Shown here piece after piece: positions 44,706 through 52,927 of a stretch of 64,000 nucleotides of DNA. The DNA comes from Chitinophagaceae bacterium (lineage in GTDB: Bacteria > Bacteroidota > Bacteroidia > Chitinophagales > Chitinophagaceae). The notes beneath the pieces were generated by a model. It did no database searches. It saw only the letters and a list, made by a program, of their open reading frames with translations, and was not told where the DNA came from. The DNA is taken from the NCBI GenBank assembly GCA_024643655.1, contig JAHEMM010000005.1:1-64000 (forward strand). The letters are read 5' to 3'. The position numbers and the translations under genes were made by a program. Position 1 is the first letter of the stretch. The number at the start of each line of letters is the position of its first letter.

Positions 44706-44713
44706 TATATTTG
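44706..44713 (+). promoter_or_regulatory. -7 promoter element of ahcY
   Basis: TATATTTG matches TAnnTTTG, with a TTG (44681-44683) 22 bases upstream as a possible -33 element. The expected leader to the ATG at 44735 is about 15-20 bases. Confidence 0.55.
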
Positions 44714-44734
44714 TATCCTAAAAATTAAGAAATT

Positions 44735-46060
44735 ATGTCAACAACAACAAAATCAATAGATTTTAGCCTCAAAAACAAAGTGGCAGACATCTCCTTAGCA
44801 GCATGGGGACGTAAAGAAATAAGACTTGCCGAAGCAGAAATGCCGGGTTTAATGTCAATCAGAGAAGAATACGGTCCTTCACAACCCTTAAAAGGTGCAA
44901 GAATAGCTGGTTGCTTACACATGACCATTCAAACGGCTGTTTTAATTGAAACATTAGTAGCACTTGGTGCAGAAGTTAAATGGAGCTCATGTAATATCTT
45001 TTCAACACAAGATCATGCTGCTGCAGCAATTGCTGAAGCAGGAATTGGTGTATTTGCCTGGAAAGGTCAAACACAAGAAGAAGCTGACTGGTGTATTGAA
45101 CAAACTTTATTCTTTGGCGCACAGGACAAGCCATTAAACATGATACTTGATGATGGTGGCGATCTTACCAATATGGTATTAGATACTTATCCTGAATTGA
45201 TACAGCATGTAAAAGGTATTTCTGAAGAAACAACAACAGGTGTACACCGTTTATATGAAAGGGTAACAAATGGTACTTTGCCAATGCCGGCTATTAATGT
45301 AAATGATTCAGTTACCAAATCAAAGTTTGATAATAAATATGGTTGTAAAGAATCATTAGTAGATGCAATTCGTAGAGCTACCGATGTAATGATGGCTGGT
45401 AAAGTAGCTGTTGTAGGTGGATATGGTGATGTAGGAAAAGGATCTGCTGCTTCTTTAAAAGGCGCAGGATGTCGTGTAATTGTAACAGAGATTGACCCTA
45501 TTTGTGCCTTACAGGCTGCAATGGACGGTTTTGAAGTAAAGAAAATGGTAGATGCAGTAAAAGAAGCTGATATTGTAGTTACAGCATCTGGTTGCCGCGA
45601 CCTGATCACTGGCGAACATTTCAAACTTATGAAAGACAAGGTAATCGTTTGTAATATCGGTCACTTCGATATTGAAATTGATATCTCCTGGTTAAATACA
45701 AATTATGGCAATACAAAGGATACAATCAAACCTCAGGTTGATATGTATACGATAGATGGTAAAGACATCATTATCCTAGCTGAAGGAAGATTAGTAAACC
45801 TTGGTTGTGCAACAGGTCATCCATCATTTGTAATGAGTAATTCATTTGCAAACCAAACGCTGGCACAAATTGAACTTTGGACAAATAATAAGAACTACGA
45901 GAACAATGTTTATGTTCTTCCAAAGCATTTAGATGAAAAAGTTGCCCGTTTGCATCTTGCTAAAATTGGAGTAGTATTAGACGAATTAACAGCTGCTCAA
46001 TCATCTTATCTTGGCATTTCAAAAGAAGGGCCATTTAAGCCAGAACAGTACAGGTATTAA
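44735..46060 (+). CDS. ahcY: Adenosylhomocysteinase
   Basis: A 441-residue S-adenosylhomocysteine hydrolase. The NAD site is [20 protein letters not shown]. Substrate motifs include [27 protein letters not shown], the stretch from [12 protein letters not shown] to [17 protein letters not shown], and [13 protein letters not shown]. The C-terminal PEQYRY is the conserved tail that contributes to the neighbouring active site. It removes SAH, the product inhibitor of methyltransferases, by splitting it into adenosine and homocysteine. At least five SAM-dependent methyltransferases are encoded in this window. It has its own promoter and terminator. Confidence 0.97.
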   Translation: MSTTTKSIDFSLKNKVADISLAAWGRKEIRLAEAEMPGLMSIREEYGPSQPLKGARIAGCLHMTIQTAVLIETLVALGAEVKWSSCNIFSTQDHAAAAIAEAGIGVFAWKGQTQEEADWCIEQTLFFGAQDKPLNMILDDGGDLTNMVLDTYPELIQHVKGISEETTTGVHRLYERVTNGTLPMPAINVNDSVTKSKFDNKYGCKESLVDAIRRATDVMMAGKVAVVGGYGDVGKGSAASLKGAGCRVIVTEIDPICALQAAMDGFEVKKMVDAVKEADIVVTASGCRDLITGEHFKLMKDKVIVCNIGHFDIEIDISWLNTNYGNTKDTIKPQVDMYTIDGKDIIILAEGRLVNLGCATGHPSFVMSNSFANQTLAQIELWTNNKNYENNVYVLPKHLDEKVARLHLAKIGVVLDELTAAQSSYLGISKEGPFKPEQYRY

Positions 46061-46082
46061 TAAGTTGTTCAACTAATATCAC

Positions 46083-46113
46083 AAAGCCCAACTATAAATA
46101 GTTGGGCTTTTTT
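46083..46113 (+). terminator. Rho-independent terminator of ahcY
   Basis: A perfect 12-base stem AAAGCCCAACTA / TAGTTGGGCTTT with loop TAAA, followed by more T residues, 22 bases after the ahcY stop. Confidence 0.9.
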
Positions 46114-46643
46114 GTTATTCAACTTCATTTGATTGTCACCTGTATTTGGTAGAAAACCAGGGTGTATAATATGAGTTAATTTAAAGTAAAATGATTGCAA
46201 CGAATTAATTTATTGGTTTCTAAGAACAAGAAGAGTAGGTACTAATTTTTTTGTTCTTACAATAGAAGAATAAGAATGACATCTTATTATTACAAAGGAA
46301 AAAAGTTAGATAGAAAGTAAATGTGTACTACAAAGTATAATTCTTTTAGTTCTTACTTAAAAAAACACTACACTTATAATTCAATTATACTTTTTCTTTT
46401 ATTACAATCGTCGATAAAAAAAGGGATAGCAATATTTTATTTATTGTGTAATTATCCAATTTCAAAAACTGATTTATACCGGATAGAAGCCATAATTGTA
46501 TATACAATCTACTTACATTATTCTTTACTATCATAGTGCATTTAAAAAATGGAATAATGAGAGGTATCTGAGATTGATACATTTTTTATTTGTGTAACCA
46601 GAATTATTTACAAAAAATAATGGGGAGGAAATTACATGATACC
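46114..46643. other. Intergenic region, 530 bases, no convincing gene
   Basis: A very AT-rich stretch between two facing terminators. A 71-codon frame (46321-46536) is open but has no family-like features. No tRNA, repeat array or mobile-element end was recognised. It may be degenerate sequence or host an unrecognised small RNA. Confidence 0.5.
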
Positions 46644-46680
46644 ACAAAAAAATCCCGGCTACTTTTCAGTAACCGGGATT
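46644..46680 (-). terminator. Rho-independent terminator of the T9SS cargo gene
   Basis: On the minus strand a 13-base stem (12 of 13 paired, arms 46651-46663 and 46668-46680, loop 46664-46667) is followed by a T run. It lies 48 bases past the stop of the 1119-residue cargo gene. Confidence 0.82.
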
Positions 46681-46728
46681 GTTATTTAAATCTGTCAACC
46701 TATTTATTAGGTCTTTTCAAATTGTTTT

Positions 46729-49700
46729 TTATTGTACTACCACTAAGCCAGAAACTACTTTTCCAGTGTACTCATGTGCAACTTTTACAACATAAGTTCC
46801 AGGAGCCATAGCAGTCAGATCAAAATCCATTCTTAGATAAGGAGCTGTGCCAAATGGCAAGAAGAATTTCTTAGTAGTAACCAACTGTCCGATTGCATTG
46901 AATATTGATACAATTCTGCTTTCGTTGACAGTAGAACTTTGGAAGTAATACCGTACCTGGAATTGACCATCCGTTGGGTTTGGATATATCCACAAACGAT
47001 CAGAAGGTTCAGAACCGATTACTAATAAATTAGACGATCCCATACAACCATTTTTATCAGTCACAGTTGCCTGATACGTTCCAATCTGATCAATACCTAC
47101 ACCCTGAGTATTAGTTGTTCCACTAATTGGACTACCATTTAAAGTCCATGCCCATCCATTTGCAGCAGCAGCAGTATCGCTAGTTGCGGTTACTACTGTA
47201 TTTCCATTAGATGGCGGAGTTAATGTAAGATCAGGAGCAGTAATTGCAACGATTGGCAGCTTATTAACTTTCAATGTTGCCGCAGCTGATGCAGTTGATC
47301 CTAAACAAGGAGCAGCAGTATAATTAGCACGGTATCTGTTGTTATTCATTAACTGTGTAACATTACTTAATGTTAATGTTGAACCTGTTTGTCCACTAAT
47401 ATTAGACCAGGTTACGCCACCATCTACGCTTACTTGCCATTGGCGGGTTACTGGTCCACCAGCTGCAGTTGAAGTAAATGAAGTAGTACCACCTACACAA
47501 ACAGCAGTGTTTGCTGGAGCTACTATTGCACCTACAGGATTAACCACTGTAACAGGAACTACAGTTGCTGGAGAAGTACAAGGTGTTGCTGTAGAATAAA
47601 CTACAGAATAGTTTGTACTGCTGGTTGGATTAACATAAATAGTATTCTGAAGTGAACCAGGTACATAAGGTATAGTCGCTAAAGGATCTAACCACATAGT
47701 ATTAGCCTGACCAGTCCAAACACCGGTTGCAGCTGCACCATATGTAATAGTTATTGACCATGCAGTTAAAGTACCATCATCACCTGCAAAGCTATCACGA
47801 ACACCCAAGGTCCAGTTTCCACTAGGAACTGTGTAAAGTGAACTCCAAGTAGCTGTTGAAGGAGCTGGTAAAGTAGTAGGTCCGGCATCAGCAGGTCCTA
47901 CTGCAGCATCTGCTTTAAAGGTACCTGTCCATAAATTTGTTTGAGTTCCAAGTGCAACTGTTCCAGCAGAACTGATATTAGTATTAACCATACCAGTTGT
48001 TGGTCCAACACCAGTTCCTGAAATTTGATAATCCAAATTCAGCACCTGATTATTTGGCGCTTGTAAAACAACTGATAAGTCACCTGCCCATGTATGATCA
48101 GGAATGCTAAACTTAACATCTACTTTGCTGATAACAGAACCAGCTGGTAATGCTACTGGAATTGAATTTTTATACCCAGTTGCATTATTAGTTATTGCTA
48201 TTGGCAAACCTGCAGAAGCTGTAAACGTTTGAGTTACAGGAGAAGCAGCATTTGTCAACGATAATTTCTGAATTGTACCAGTACAAATGGTCGCTGAAGC
48301 TGGAGATACAACTGCGATCAATGGTCCAACAGTTAATGTAGCTGTTGAAGTAAAGTCTGGAGCAGAACATCCACCAGTTACAATAGCACGATACTGATAA
48401 CCATTATAGGTAGTTGGCACATCAGATAATGTAAGTGTTGCAGTTGATGCACCACTATAAATACCACCATTAGTAACTAACTGCCAAACAGTAGCACTAT
48501 TTGGTCTGTACTCCCACTGATAGGTAGGATTAGTACCAGCAGCAGTAACAGTAAAGGTTGTATTACCAGAACACTGTATTGTTCTGTTAACAGGAGAAGA
48601 AGAAATGGTAACAGGTACACAAGGTAAAATGTTTACATTATAATCTTCTGTTTCGCCAAAAGCACTTGGATTTGTACAAGCCTGTGTATTTCCAAAACCT
48701 CCAGTACCAAATCTTGTTCTTACTCTCATTCTGGTTATACCAGATAAAGCAGAAGGAGGAATATTAATATCAGCTATTAATTGTGCAACAGTTCCGGCAC
48801 CAGATCCAGTACTTGTATATTCATTGGCTTCAAATGATCCACTATGATCATAATCGATCCAAACTGCACCACTTTTACTCCAAAGAGTTTTGTAATCAAC
48901 AGTTATAGTATTAGGAGCACCAGCCTGAACATTTGGAGCAGCTACAGTATTGGTATAATCACCATATCCTGCAGGTGGGCCTGCAGAACAACCAGATGCA
49001 TTATCAAGTGTACTTATTCTTACACGAATAATTTCATCATTATCTGTACAATCAACCGGTGGAGGGATACAATAACAACCTGATGGAGGAGTTAAAGCAA
49101 CCAAAACAGGAGTAGATGAGCCAGTATTACCACTACATGTTACATTACAACGGTAATAAGTAGCAGCAGTGTGATTTCTAACTAATGACGGGGAAGTAGC
49201 TCCAGCAATTGGTGTCCATGGACCAGTCATTGAAGGACCTGACTGCCACTGATAAGTAACTCCTGCACCCGCCGTTGCATTTTGAAGCGACAACGTAAAG
49301 TTGATACCAGGGCAAGCCGTAGTAGCAGTAGATAAAGTATTTCCTGGCGCCGGTGTACCTGTACATGGTGCAGAAGAACATAATGGGAATTCGACAGTAA
49401 CCTGATAGTTAGCAGCAGTTCCAGATGCACCCGATGAAGGATTTGCAGACCAAACAACAATAACTATTGTTTGACCAGCATTAATAGTTTTTTGAAGCTG
49501 TAAAGGACCTGCAGGTGTTCCTGTAGAAAGACCTGGATGTGCAATACTATTTGTTGGTAAACTTAATGGGTTAAAACTTCCATCCCATAAACCAAATGCG
49601 ATATTAGCATTGGTAACGTCAGTTGTTGTTAAATTAAAAGTTCCACATTGTGTTAAGCCCGTAGTATTGGTATACGTATACGTATCATAAAAGTAACCAA

Positions 49701-50088
49701 GTCCACCAAATGGTGCTGCAAGAGTGTACGGTGTAGTACAATTCCCGGCTTCAGCACCACCCCTATTTAATCTATCTGGCATTGTCAAATCACCAGGAAG
49801 TAATGCTCCATTATAAGTTTGACATACAGCCTCAGTACGAGGAGTTTGGTTTTGAATGATTTGATTTGGTAAACCTGCATCGTTATCAGCTTTTGCAGCT
49901 AATGCCCGGGCATTGTACCTTTCGAGTTTTTGAGCTTCTCTTTCGGCTTGTTGCTGCGGCGTCACCTTCTCACGGGTTGGCTTTGCTTGCGAAAAAGAAC
50001 TTTGAGCAGTAAGTCCAATAAGCATTGCCAGCGCAAAGACTCTTAAACTTACAAACCCTAATTTTTTTAGCGTAAAGTTTGGTTGCAT
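46729..50088 (-). CDS. Large type IX secretion cargo with GEVED, P/Homo B and Ig-like domains
   Basis: A 1119-residue secreted protein. After the signal peptide (VFALAMLIGLTAQSSFSQA) comes a charged Lys/Glu/Gln-rich segment, then a beta domain with many Thr/Asn, a GEVED domain (about residues 372-484; AVWIDYDHSGSFEANEYTS, FGETEDYNV), Ig-like units, and a P/Homo B-type domain (about 660-780; SIPDHTWAGDLSVVLQAPNN, SGNWTLGVRDSFAGDDGTL). The end, about 1034-1119, is a type A T9SS sorting domain (LWIYPNPTDGQFQVRYY, MAPGTYVVKV). No protease or glycosidase catalytic domain is visible, so it is probably an adhesin or surface scaffold. It is flanked by its own terminator and a leader palindrome. Confidence 0.9.
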   Translation of the reverse strand: MQPNFTLKKLGFVSLRVFALAMLIGLTAQSSFSQAKPTREKVTPQQQAEREAQKLERYNARALAAKADNDAGLPNQIIQNQTPRTEAVCQTYNGALLPGDLTMPDRLNRGGAEAGNCTTPYTLAAPFGGLGYFYDTYTYTNTTGLTQCGTFNLTTTDVTNANIAFGLWDGSFNPLSLPTNSIAHPGLSTGTPAGPLQLQKTINAGQTIVIVVWSANPSSGASGTAANYQVTVEFPLCSSAPCTGTPAPGNTLSTATTACPGINFTLSLQNATAGAGVTYQWQSGPSMTGPWTPIAGATSPSLVRNHTAATYYRCNVTCSGNTGSSTPVLVALTPPSGCYCIPPPVDCTDNDEIIRVRISTLDNASGCSAGPPAGYGDYTNTVAAPNVQAGAPNTITVDYKTLWSKSGAVWIDYDHSGSFEANEYTSTGSGAGTVAQLIADINIPPSALSGITRMRVRTRFGTGGFGNTQACTNPSAFGETEDYNVNILPCVPVTISSSPVNRTIQCSGNTTFTVTAAGTNPTYQWEYRPNSATVWQLVTNGGIYSGASTATLTLSDVPTTYNGYQYRAIVTGGCSAPDFTSTATLTVGPLIAVVSPASATICTGTIQKLSLTNAASPVTQTFTASAGLPIAITNNATGYKNSIPVALPAGSVISKVDVKFSIPDHTWAGDLSVVLQAPNNQVLNLDYQISGTGVGPTTGMVNTNISSAGTVALGTQTNLWTGTFKADAAVGPADAGPTTLPAPSTATWSSLYTVPSGNWTLGVRDSFAGDDGTLTAWSITITYGAAATGVWTGQANTMWLDPLATIPYVPGSLQNTIYVNPTSSTNYSVVYSTATPCTSPATVVPVTVVNPVGAIVAPANTAVCVGGTTSFTSTAAGGPVTRQWQVSVDGGVTWSNISGQTGSTLTLSNVTQLMNNNRYRANYTAAPCLGSTASAAATLKVNKLPIVAITAPDLTLTPPSNGNTVVTATSDTAAAANGWAWTLNGSPISGTTNTQGVGIDQIGTYQATVTDKNGCMGSSNLLVIGSEPSDRLWIYPNPTDGQFQVRYYFQSSTVNESRIVSIFNAIGQLVTTKKFFLPFGTAPYLRMDFDLTAMAPGTYVVKVAHEYTGKVVSGLVVVQ

Positions 50089-50113
50089 AATATAATTTTT
50101 AGTTAAATGATAA

Positions 50114-50130
50114 TACTGGCAATGCCAGTA
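50114..50130. repeat. 17-base palindrome upstream of the T9SS cargo gene
   Basis: TACTGGCA and TGCCAGTA flank one central base. It lies 26-42 bases before the ATG at 50088. It could be an operator or a hairpin in the mRNA leader; a one-mismatch -7 element (TATCTTTC on the minus strand) lies just upstream. Confidence 0.6.
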
Positions 50131-50281
50131 AAGTCCAGAATTTGGGCGAAAGATAGCTTTTTTTTAGATACTCATAAAAAAAATATAAAATTAAATATTC
50201 CACATGTCGTTAATAAATTAATGGAACCCGTATTTGGAGCTAATTATAAGGTTAAGAACGCTTTAAAACTTATTTTAAAAT

Positions 50282-50316
50282 AAAAAAACCTGCTTTGCAG
50301 GTTTTAATTTTTTTTT
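50282..50316 (-). terminator. Bidirectional-looking terminator beyond the PUR-domain gene
   Basis: The stem AAAACCTGC / GCAGGTTTT (50285-50293, 50297-50305) with loop TTT is bordered by an A run on the left and a T run on the right, so it can stop transcription either way. It lies 13 bases beyond the stop of the minus-strand PUR-domain gene. Confidence 0.8.
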
Positions 50317-50328
50317 AGAGGAGTCTAT

Positions 50329-50796
50329 TTACCACTTATCGGCTTCTTCCGAATCCTTTGGGATTGGCACTTCAGAAACTTTTTCAGCAATTGGCGCTTC
50401 AGGTACTTCTTCTATTACCTTTTCAGCTACTATTTTTTCAGCATTGTCAGCAGTTGTATTTTCTTCGCTATTTGAAGACCCGTTATACCCGTTTTCATCC
50501 ATATTTTCATCATGGTTAAACGCATCAAAGTCAAAATCAGGCATCAGATCTGTTTTCACATAATCTACTGTTTCACCTAAGGCTTTAATGAATTTGTTGA
50601 AATCTTCTTTATAAACAAAAATCTTATGCCTGTCATAGCCATTATCATCAAATCTTTTACGGCTTTCTGTAATGGTAAGATAATAATCATTACCACGGGT
50701 AGCTCTTACATCAAAAAAATAAGTTCTTCTTTTTCCGGCACGGATGCGTTTACTGTAAATGCTCTCCATTTTCTTTTCATTGTTCTCGTACGCCAC
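50329..50796 (-). CDS. PUR-domain (DUF3276) nucleic-acid-binding protein
   Basis: A 155-residue protein starting with GTG. Residues 10-80 form a PUR-alpha-type repeat: ESIYSKRIRAGKRRTYFFDV, RGNDYYLTITESRKRFDDNG and HKIFVYKEDFNKFIKAL. The rest is an acidic, low-complexity tail rich in Glu, Asn, Pro and Val. Bacterial relatives such as Borrelia BpuR bind single-stranded DNA and RNA and act as regulators. An ATG at codon 10 is the alternative start. A full Bacteroidota promoter (50846-50876) lies upstream and a strong terminator downstream, so it is a single-gene unit. Confidence 0.88.
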   Translation of the reverse strand: MAYENNEKKMESIYSKRIRAGKRRTYFFDVRATRGNDYYLTITESRKRFDDNGYDRHKIFVYKEDFNKFIKALGETVDYVKTDLMPDFDFDAFNHDENMDENGYNGSSNSEENTTADNAEKIVAEKVIEEVPEAPIAEKVSEVPIPKDSEEADKW

Positions 50797-50845
50797 AGTT
50801 GTTTGTTTTTAGCAGTTAATTAAATTGTTCAAATAAAGTGAGTCA

Positions 50846-50876
50846 CAAATATAGAGATGTTTTTTAAACAGGCAAA
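50846..50876 (-). promoter_or_regulatory. Promoter of the PUR-domain gene
   Basis: On the minus strand TTTG (50876-50873), a 19-base spacer and TATATTTG (50853-50846) form a complete match to the Bacteroidota -33/-7 consensus. The predicted leader to the GTG at 50796 is about 45 bases. Confidence 0.65.
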
Positions 50877-50892
50877 CTGAGGATACAATATG

Positions 50893-52728
50893 TTATTTTT
50901 CATTCTTGAAATCCTGCTCTTGCTGGCGAGTATATAGCTTGGCGTAATGCCCCTTTTTATTCATTAACTCTATATGTGTTCCTTGTTCAATTATTTTTCC
51001 ATCATCCAAAACAATGATATTGTCGAAATTAAATAGTGAAAATATTCTATGAGTAATAATAATTGCTGTCTTATCATTTAGATATTGATTCAGGTTGCCA
51101 ATTATTTCATTTTCCGTTCTGGCATCAACTGCACTCAGGCAATCGTCAAAAATTACAAGATTTGGAGATTTAATTAAGGCCCTTGCAATTGAAATTCGTT
51201 GTTTTTGTCCACCACTTAAAGTCACTCCTCTTTCTCCTACCATCGTTTCATATTTGTTTGAGAAACCAGCAATTTCTTTTTCTACACTTGCCTGTGTTGC
51301 TGCTCTTTCAACATTTTTAGAATTATCTGCATCCAAACCAAAGCCAATATTATTTTTTACTGTTTCAGAAAATAAAAAAACATCCTGGGGCACATAGCTG
51401 ATTTGCTCTCTCAGATTTGTTAATCCGAATTGTTTTACATCTTTTCCATCCAACATTATTTTACCATCCGTTACATCGTACATTCTTAAGAGTAATTGAC
51501 CAACCGTAGATTTTCCACTGCCCGTTTTGCCAATAATGGCTATTTTCTCACCTTTCTTTATCGTCAAATTAAAATTTTGTAACGCTTTAATACCTGTATG
51601 TGGGTAAGTGAAACTTACATTTTCAAAAAATATATTCCCTTCTAACTTAATCGCAGTCGTTGCTTCCGGATTCTTAATAGTTGGTTCAGTTTTTAGAAAC
51701 TCATTTATTCTTTTTTGAGAAGCGGCTGCCCGCTGTATCATACTAGCCGTTAATCCAATTGCACTTACAGGAAAAGTGAGCATATTAATATACATCACAA
51801 ACTCAACGATGGTATTAATGCCGATATTATGACCTCCGTTTATATAATAAAGGCCGCCAATCATTATTGTTAAAAGGGTACTGATTCCTATAAGTAATGT
51901 TATAGAAGGGAAATAAATTGCTTCTACTTTTGCCAGACCCAGTGCATTTTTTTTATAGGTTTCGCTGTTTTTAGTAAAGAAACCTAACATAGCTTTTTCC
52001 TGAACAAATGATTTTATAACCCTGATTCCAGAATATGATTCTTGTGCATTTGTAGTAAGATCTGATAATGCTTCCTGGATTTTTTCACTTTTTTTATTGA
52101 TCGTATTATTAATATAATAAATAGCTATGGCAAGAATTGGTAAAGGAGCTAATACATACATTGTTAAAGTATGATCCCTCTTCCACATAAAAAAAACACA
52201 AAGTGAAATAATAGCAATAAGATTAGCCAAATACATAATGGCCGGACCAGTAAACATTCTGATTCGGCTTACGTCTTCTGTAATCCGATTCATCAGATCT
52301 CCGGTACTATTTTGTTTGTAAAAAGCAGTATCCAATTTTTGATAGTGGTCGTAAATCTCATTTTTCTGATCATATTCAATATGACGACTCATTACAATTA
52401 TAGTTTGCCGCATGAGAAATAAGAAAAATCCTCTTATGAGTGCCAATAAAAGAATAGTAACGCCACATATTGCTACTACCTTACTAAAAGAATCAATACC
52501 ATCTACCCTTTCGATGAATTGTTGTACAAGAAAATCATATTCCGGAGCTTTTTCCGGGCTTTTATAGCCCGGCAGATTTAATGACTTTTGCACAAACTCG
52601 ATGACGAAACCGGTTACTTGTGGTGAAAGAACATTGAAATAGTTGGATAAAAAGATAAAAACTATACCAATACCCAGACGTAAACGATACTTCCAAAAAT
52701 ATTTATTGAGCGCTGCAAGTTGTTTCAA
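50893..52728 (-). CDS. MsbA-like ABC exporter, fused permease-ATPase
   Basis: A 611-residue ABC exporter half-transporter with about six N-terminal transmembrane helices (residues about 15-330) and a C-terminal ATPase: Walker A GKTGSGKSTVGQLLLRMYD, signature LSGGQKQRISIARAL and Walker B NLVIFDDCLSAVDART, with DD in place of the usual DE at the catalytic position. It resembles lipid A or drug exporters, working as a dimer. The frame opens at a TTG at 52746, but an exact -7 element lies at 52744-52751, so the TTG at 52728 (KQLAALNKYFWKYRLRLGIG) is chosen. It is divergent from the tRNA-Ser gene. Confidence 0.88.
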   Translation of the reverse strand: MKQLAALNKYFWKYRLRLGIGIVFIFLSNYFNVLSPQVTGFVIEFVQKSLNLPGYKSPEKAPEYDFLVQQFIERVDGIDSFSKVVAICGVTILLLALIRGFFLFLMRQTIIVMSRHIEYDQKNEIYDHYQKLDTAFYKQNSTGDLMNRITEDVSRIRMFTGPAIMYLANLIAIISLCVFFMWKRDHTLTMYVLAPLPILAIAIYYINNTINKKSEKIQEALSDLTTNAQESYSGIRVIKSFVQEKAMLGFFTKNSETYKKNALGLAKVEAIYFPSITLLIGISTLLTIMIGGLYYINGGHNIGINTIVEFVMYINMLTFPVSAIGLTASMIQRAAASQKRINEFLKTEPTIKNPEATTAIKLEGNIFFENVSFTYPHTGIKALQNFNLTIKKGEKIAIIGKTGSGKSTVGQLLLRMYDVTDGKIMLDGKDVKQFGLTNLREQISYVPQDVFLFSETVKNNIGFGLDADNSKNVERAATQASVEKEIAGFSNKYETMVGERGVTLSGGQKQRISIARALIKSPNLVIFDDCLSAVDARTENEIIGNLNQYLNDKTAIIITHRIFSLFNFDNIIVLDDGKIIEQGTHIELMNKKGHYAKLYTRQQEQDFKNEK

Positions 52729-52743
52729 ACAAAGAATTTGCAA

Positions 52744-52751
52744 CAAAGTTA
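52744..52751 (-). promoter_or_regulatory. -7 promoter element of the ABC exporter gene
   Basis: Minus-strand TAACTTTG matches TAnnTTTG and lies 15 bases before the TTG at 52728. It overlaps a farther upstream TTG in the same frame and so argues against that start. Confidence 0.45.
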
Positions 52752-52770
52752 ACCGAAGTCATGCTAAAAG

Positions 52771-52802
52771 TTTGGGTTGAAATGACTTAGACCTTATTTT
52801 TG
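52771..52802 (+). promoter_or_regulatory. Promoter of tRNA-Ser
   Basis: TTTG (52771-52774), a 20-base spacer and TATTTTTG (52795-52802) match the Bacteroidota -33/-7 consensus exactly. The mature tRNA begins four bases later at 52807, so the primary transcript has almost no 5' leader. Confidence 0.75.
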
Positions 52803-52806
52803 CGCC

Positions 52807-52891
52807 GGAGAGCTGGCAGAGTGGTCGATTGCGGCAGTCTTGAAAACTGTTGACTGTAACAGGTCCTGGGGTTCGAATCCCTAGCTCTCCG
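52807..52891 (+). tRNA. tRNA-Ser (anticodon UGA)
   Basis: The acceptor arms GGAGAGC (52807-52813) and GCTCTCC (52884-52890) pair perfectly, with a G discriminator at 52891, as expected for tRNA-Ser. The anticodon loop is CTTGAAA with anticodon TGA, read as UGA, which decodes UCA and related serine codons. A long variable arm follows (GTTGACTGTAACAGGTCC region), typical of class II tRNAs, and the T loop is TTCGAAT. CCA is not encoded. A promoter lies just upstream and a terminator immediately downstream. Confidence 0.95.
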
Positions 52892-52896
52892 CTTCA

Positions 52897-52927
52897 CCCT
52901 CCTTTGCTGTAGTAAAGGAGGGTTTTT
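52897..52927 (+). terminator. Rho-independent terminator of tRNA-Ser
   Basis: A perfect 9-base stem CCCTCCTTT / AAAGGAGGG with loop GCTGTAGT, followed by TTTTT. It ends at the stop codon of the converging mutS2 gene. Confidence 0.88.

Noticed and set aside
46321-46536. 71-codon open frame between the ahcY and T9SS-cargo terminators
   Set aside because: Composition is what random AT-rich DNA gives, there is no promoter element near it, and no family features were seen.
47339-49083. Plus-strand frames inside the T9SS cargo gene
   Set aside because: They are shadows of a repetitive Thr/Ala-rich coding region.
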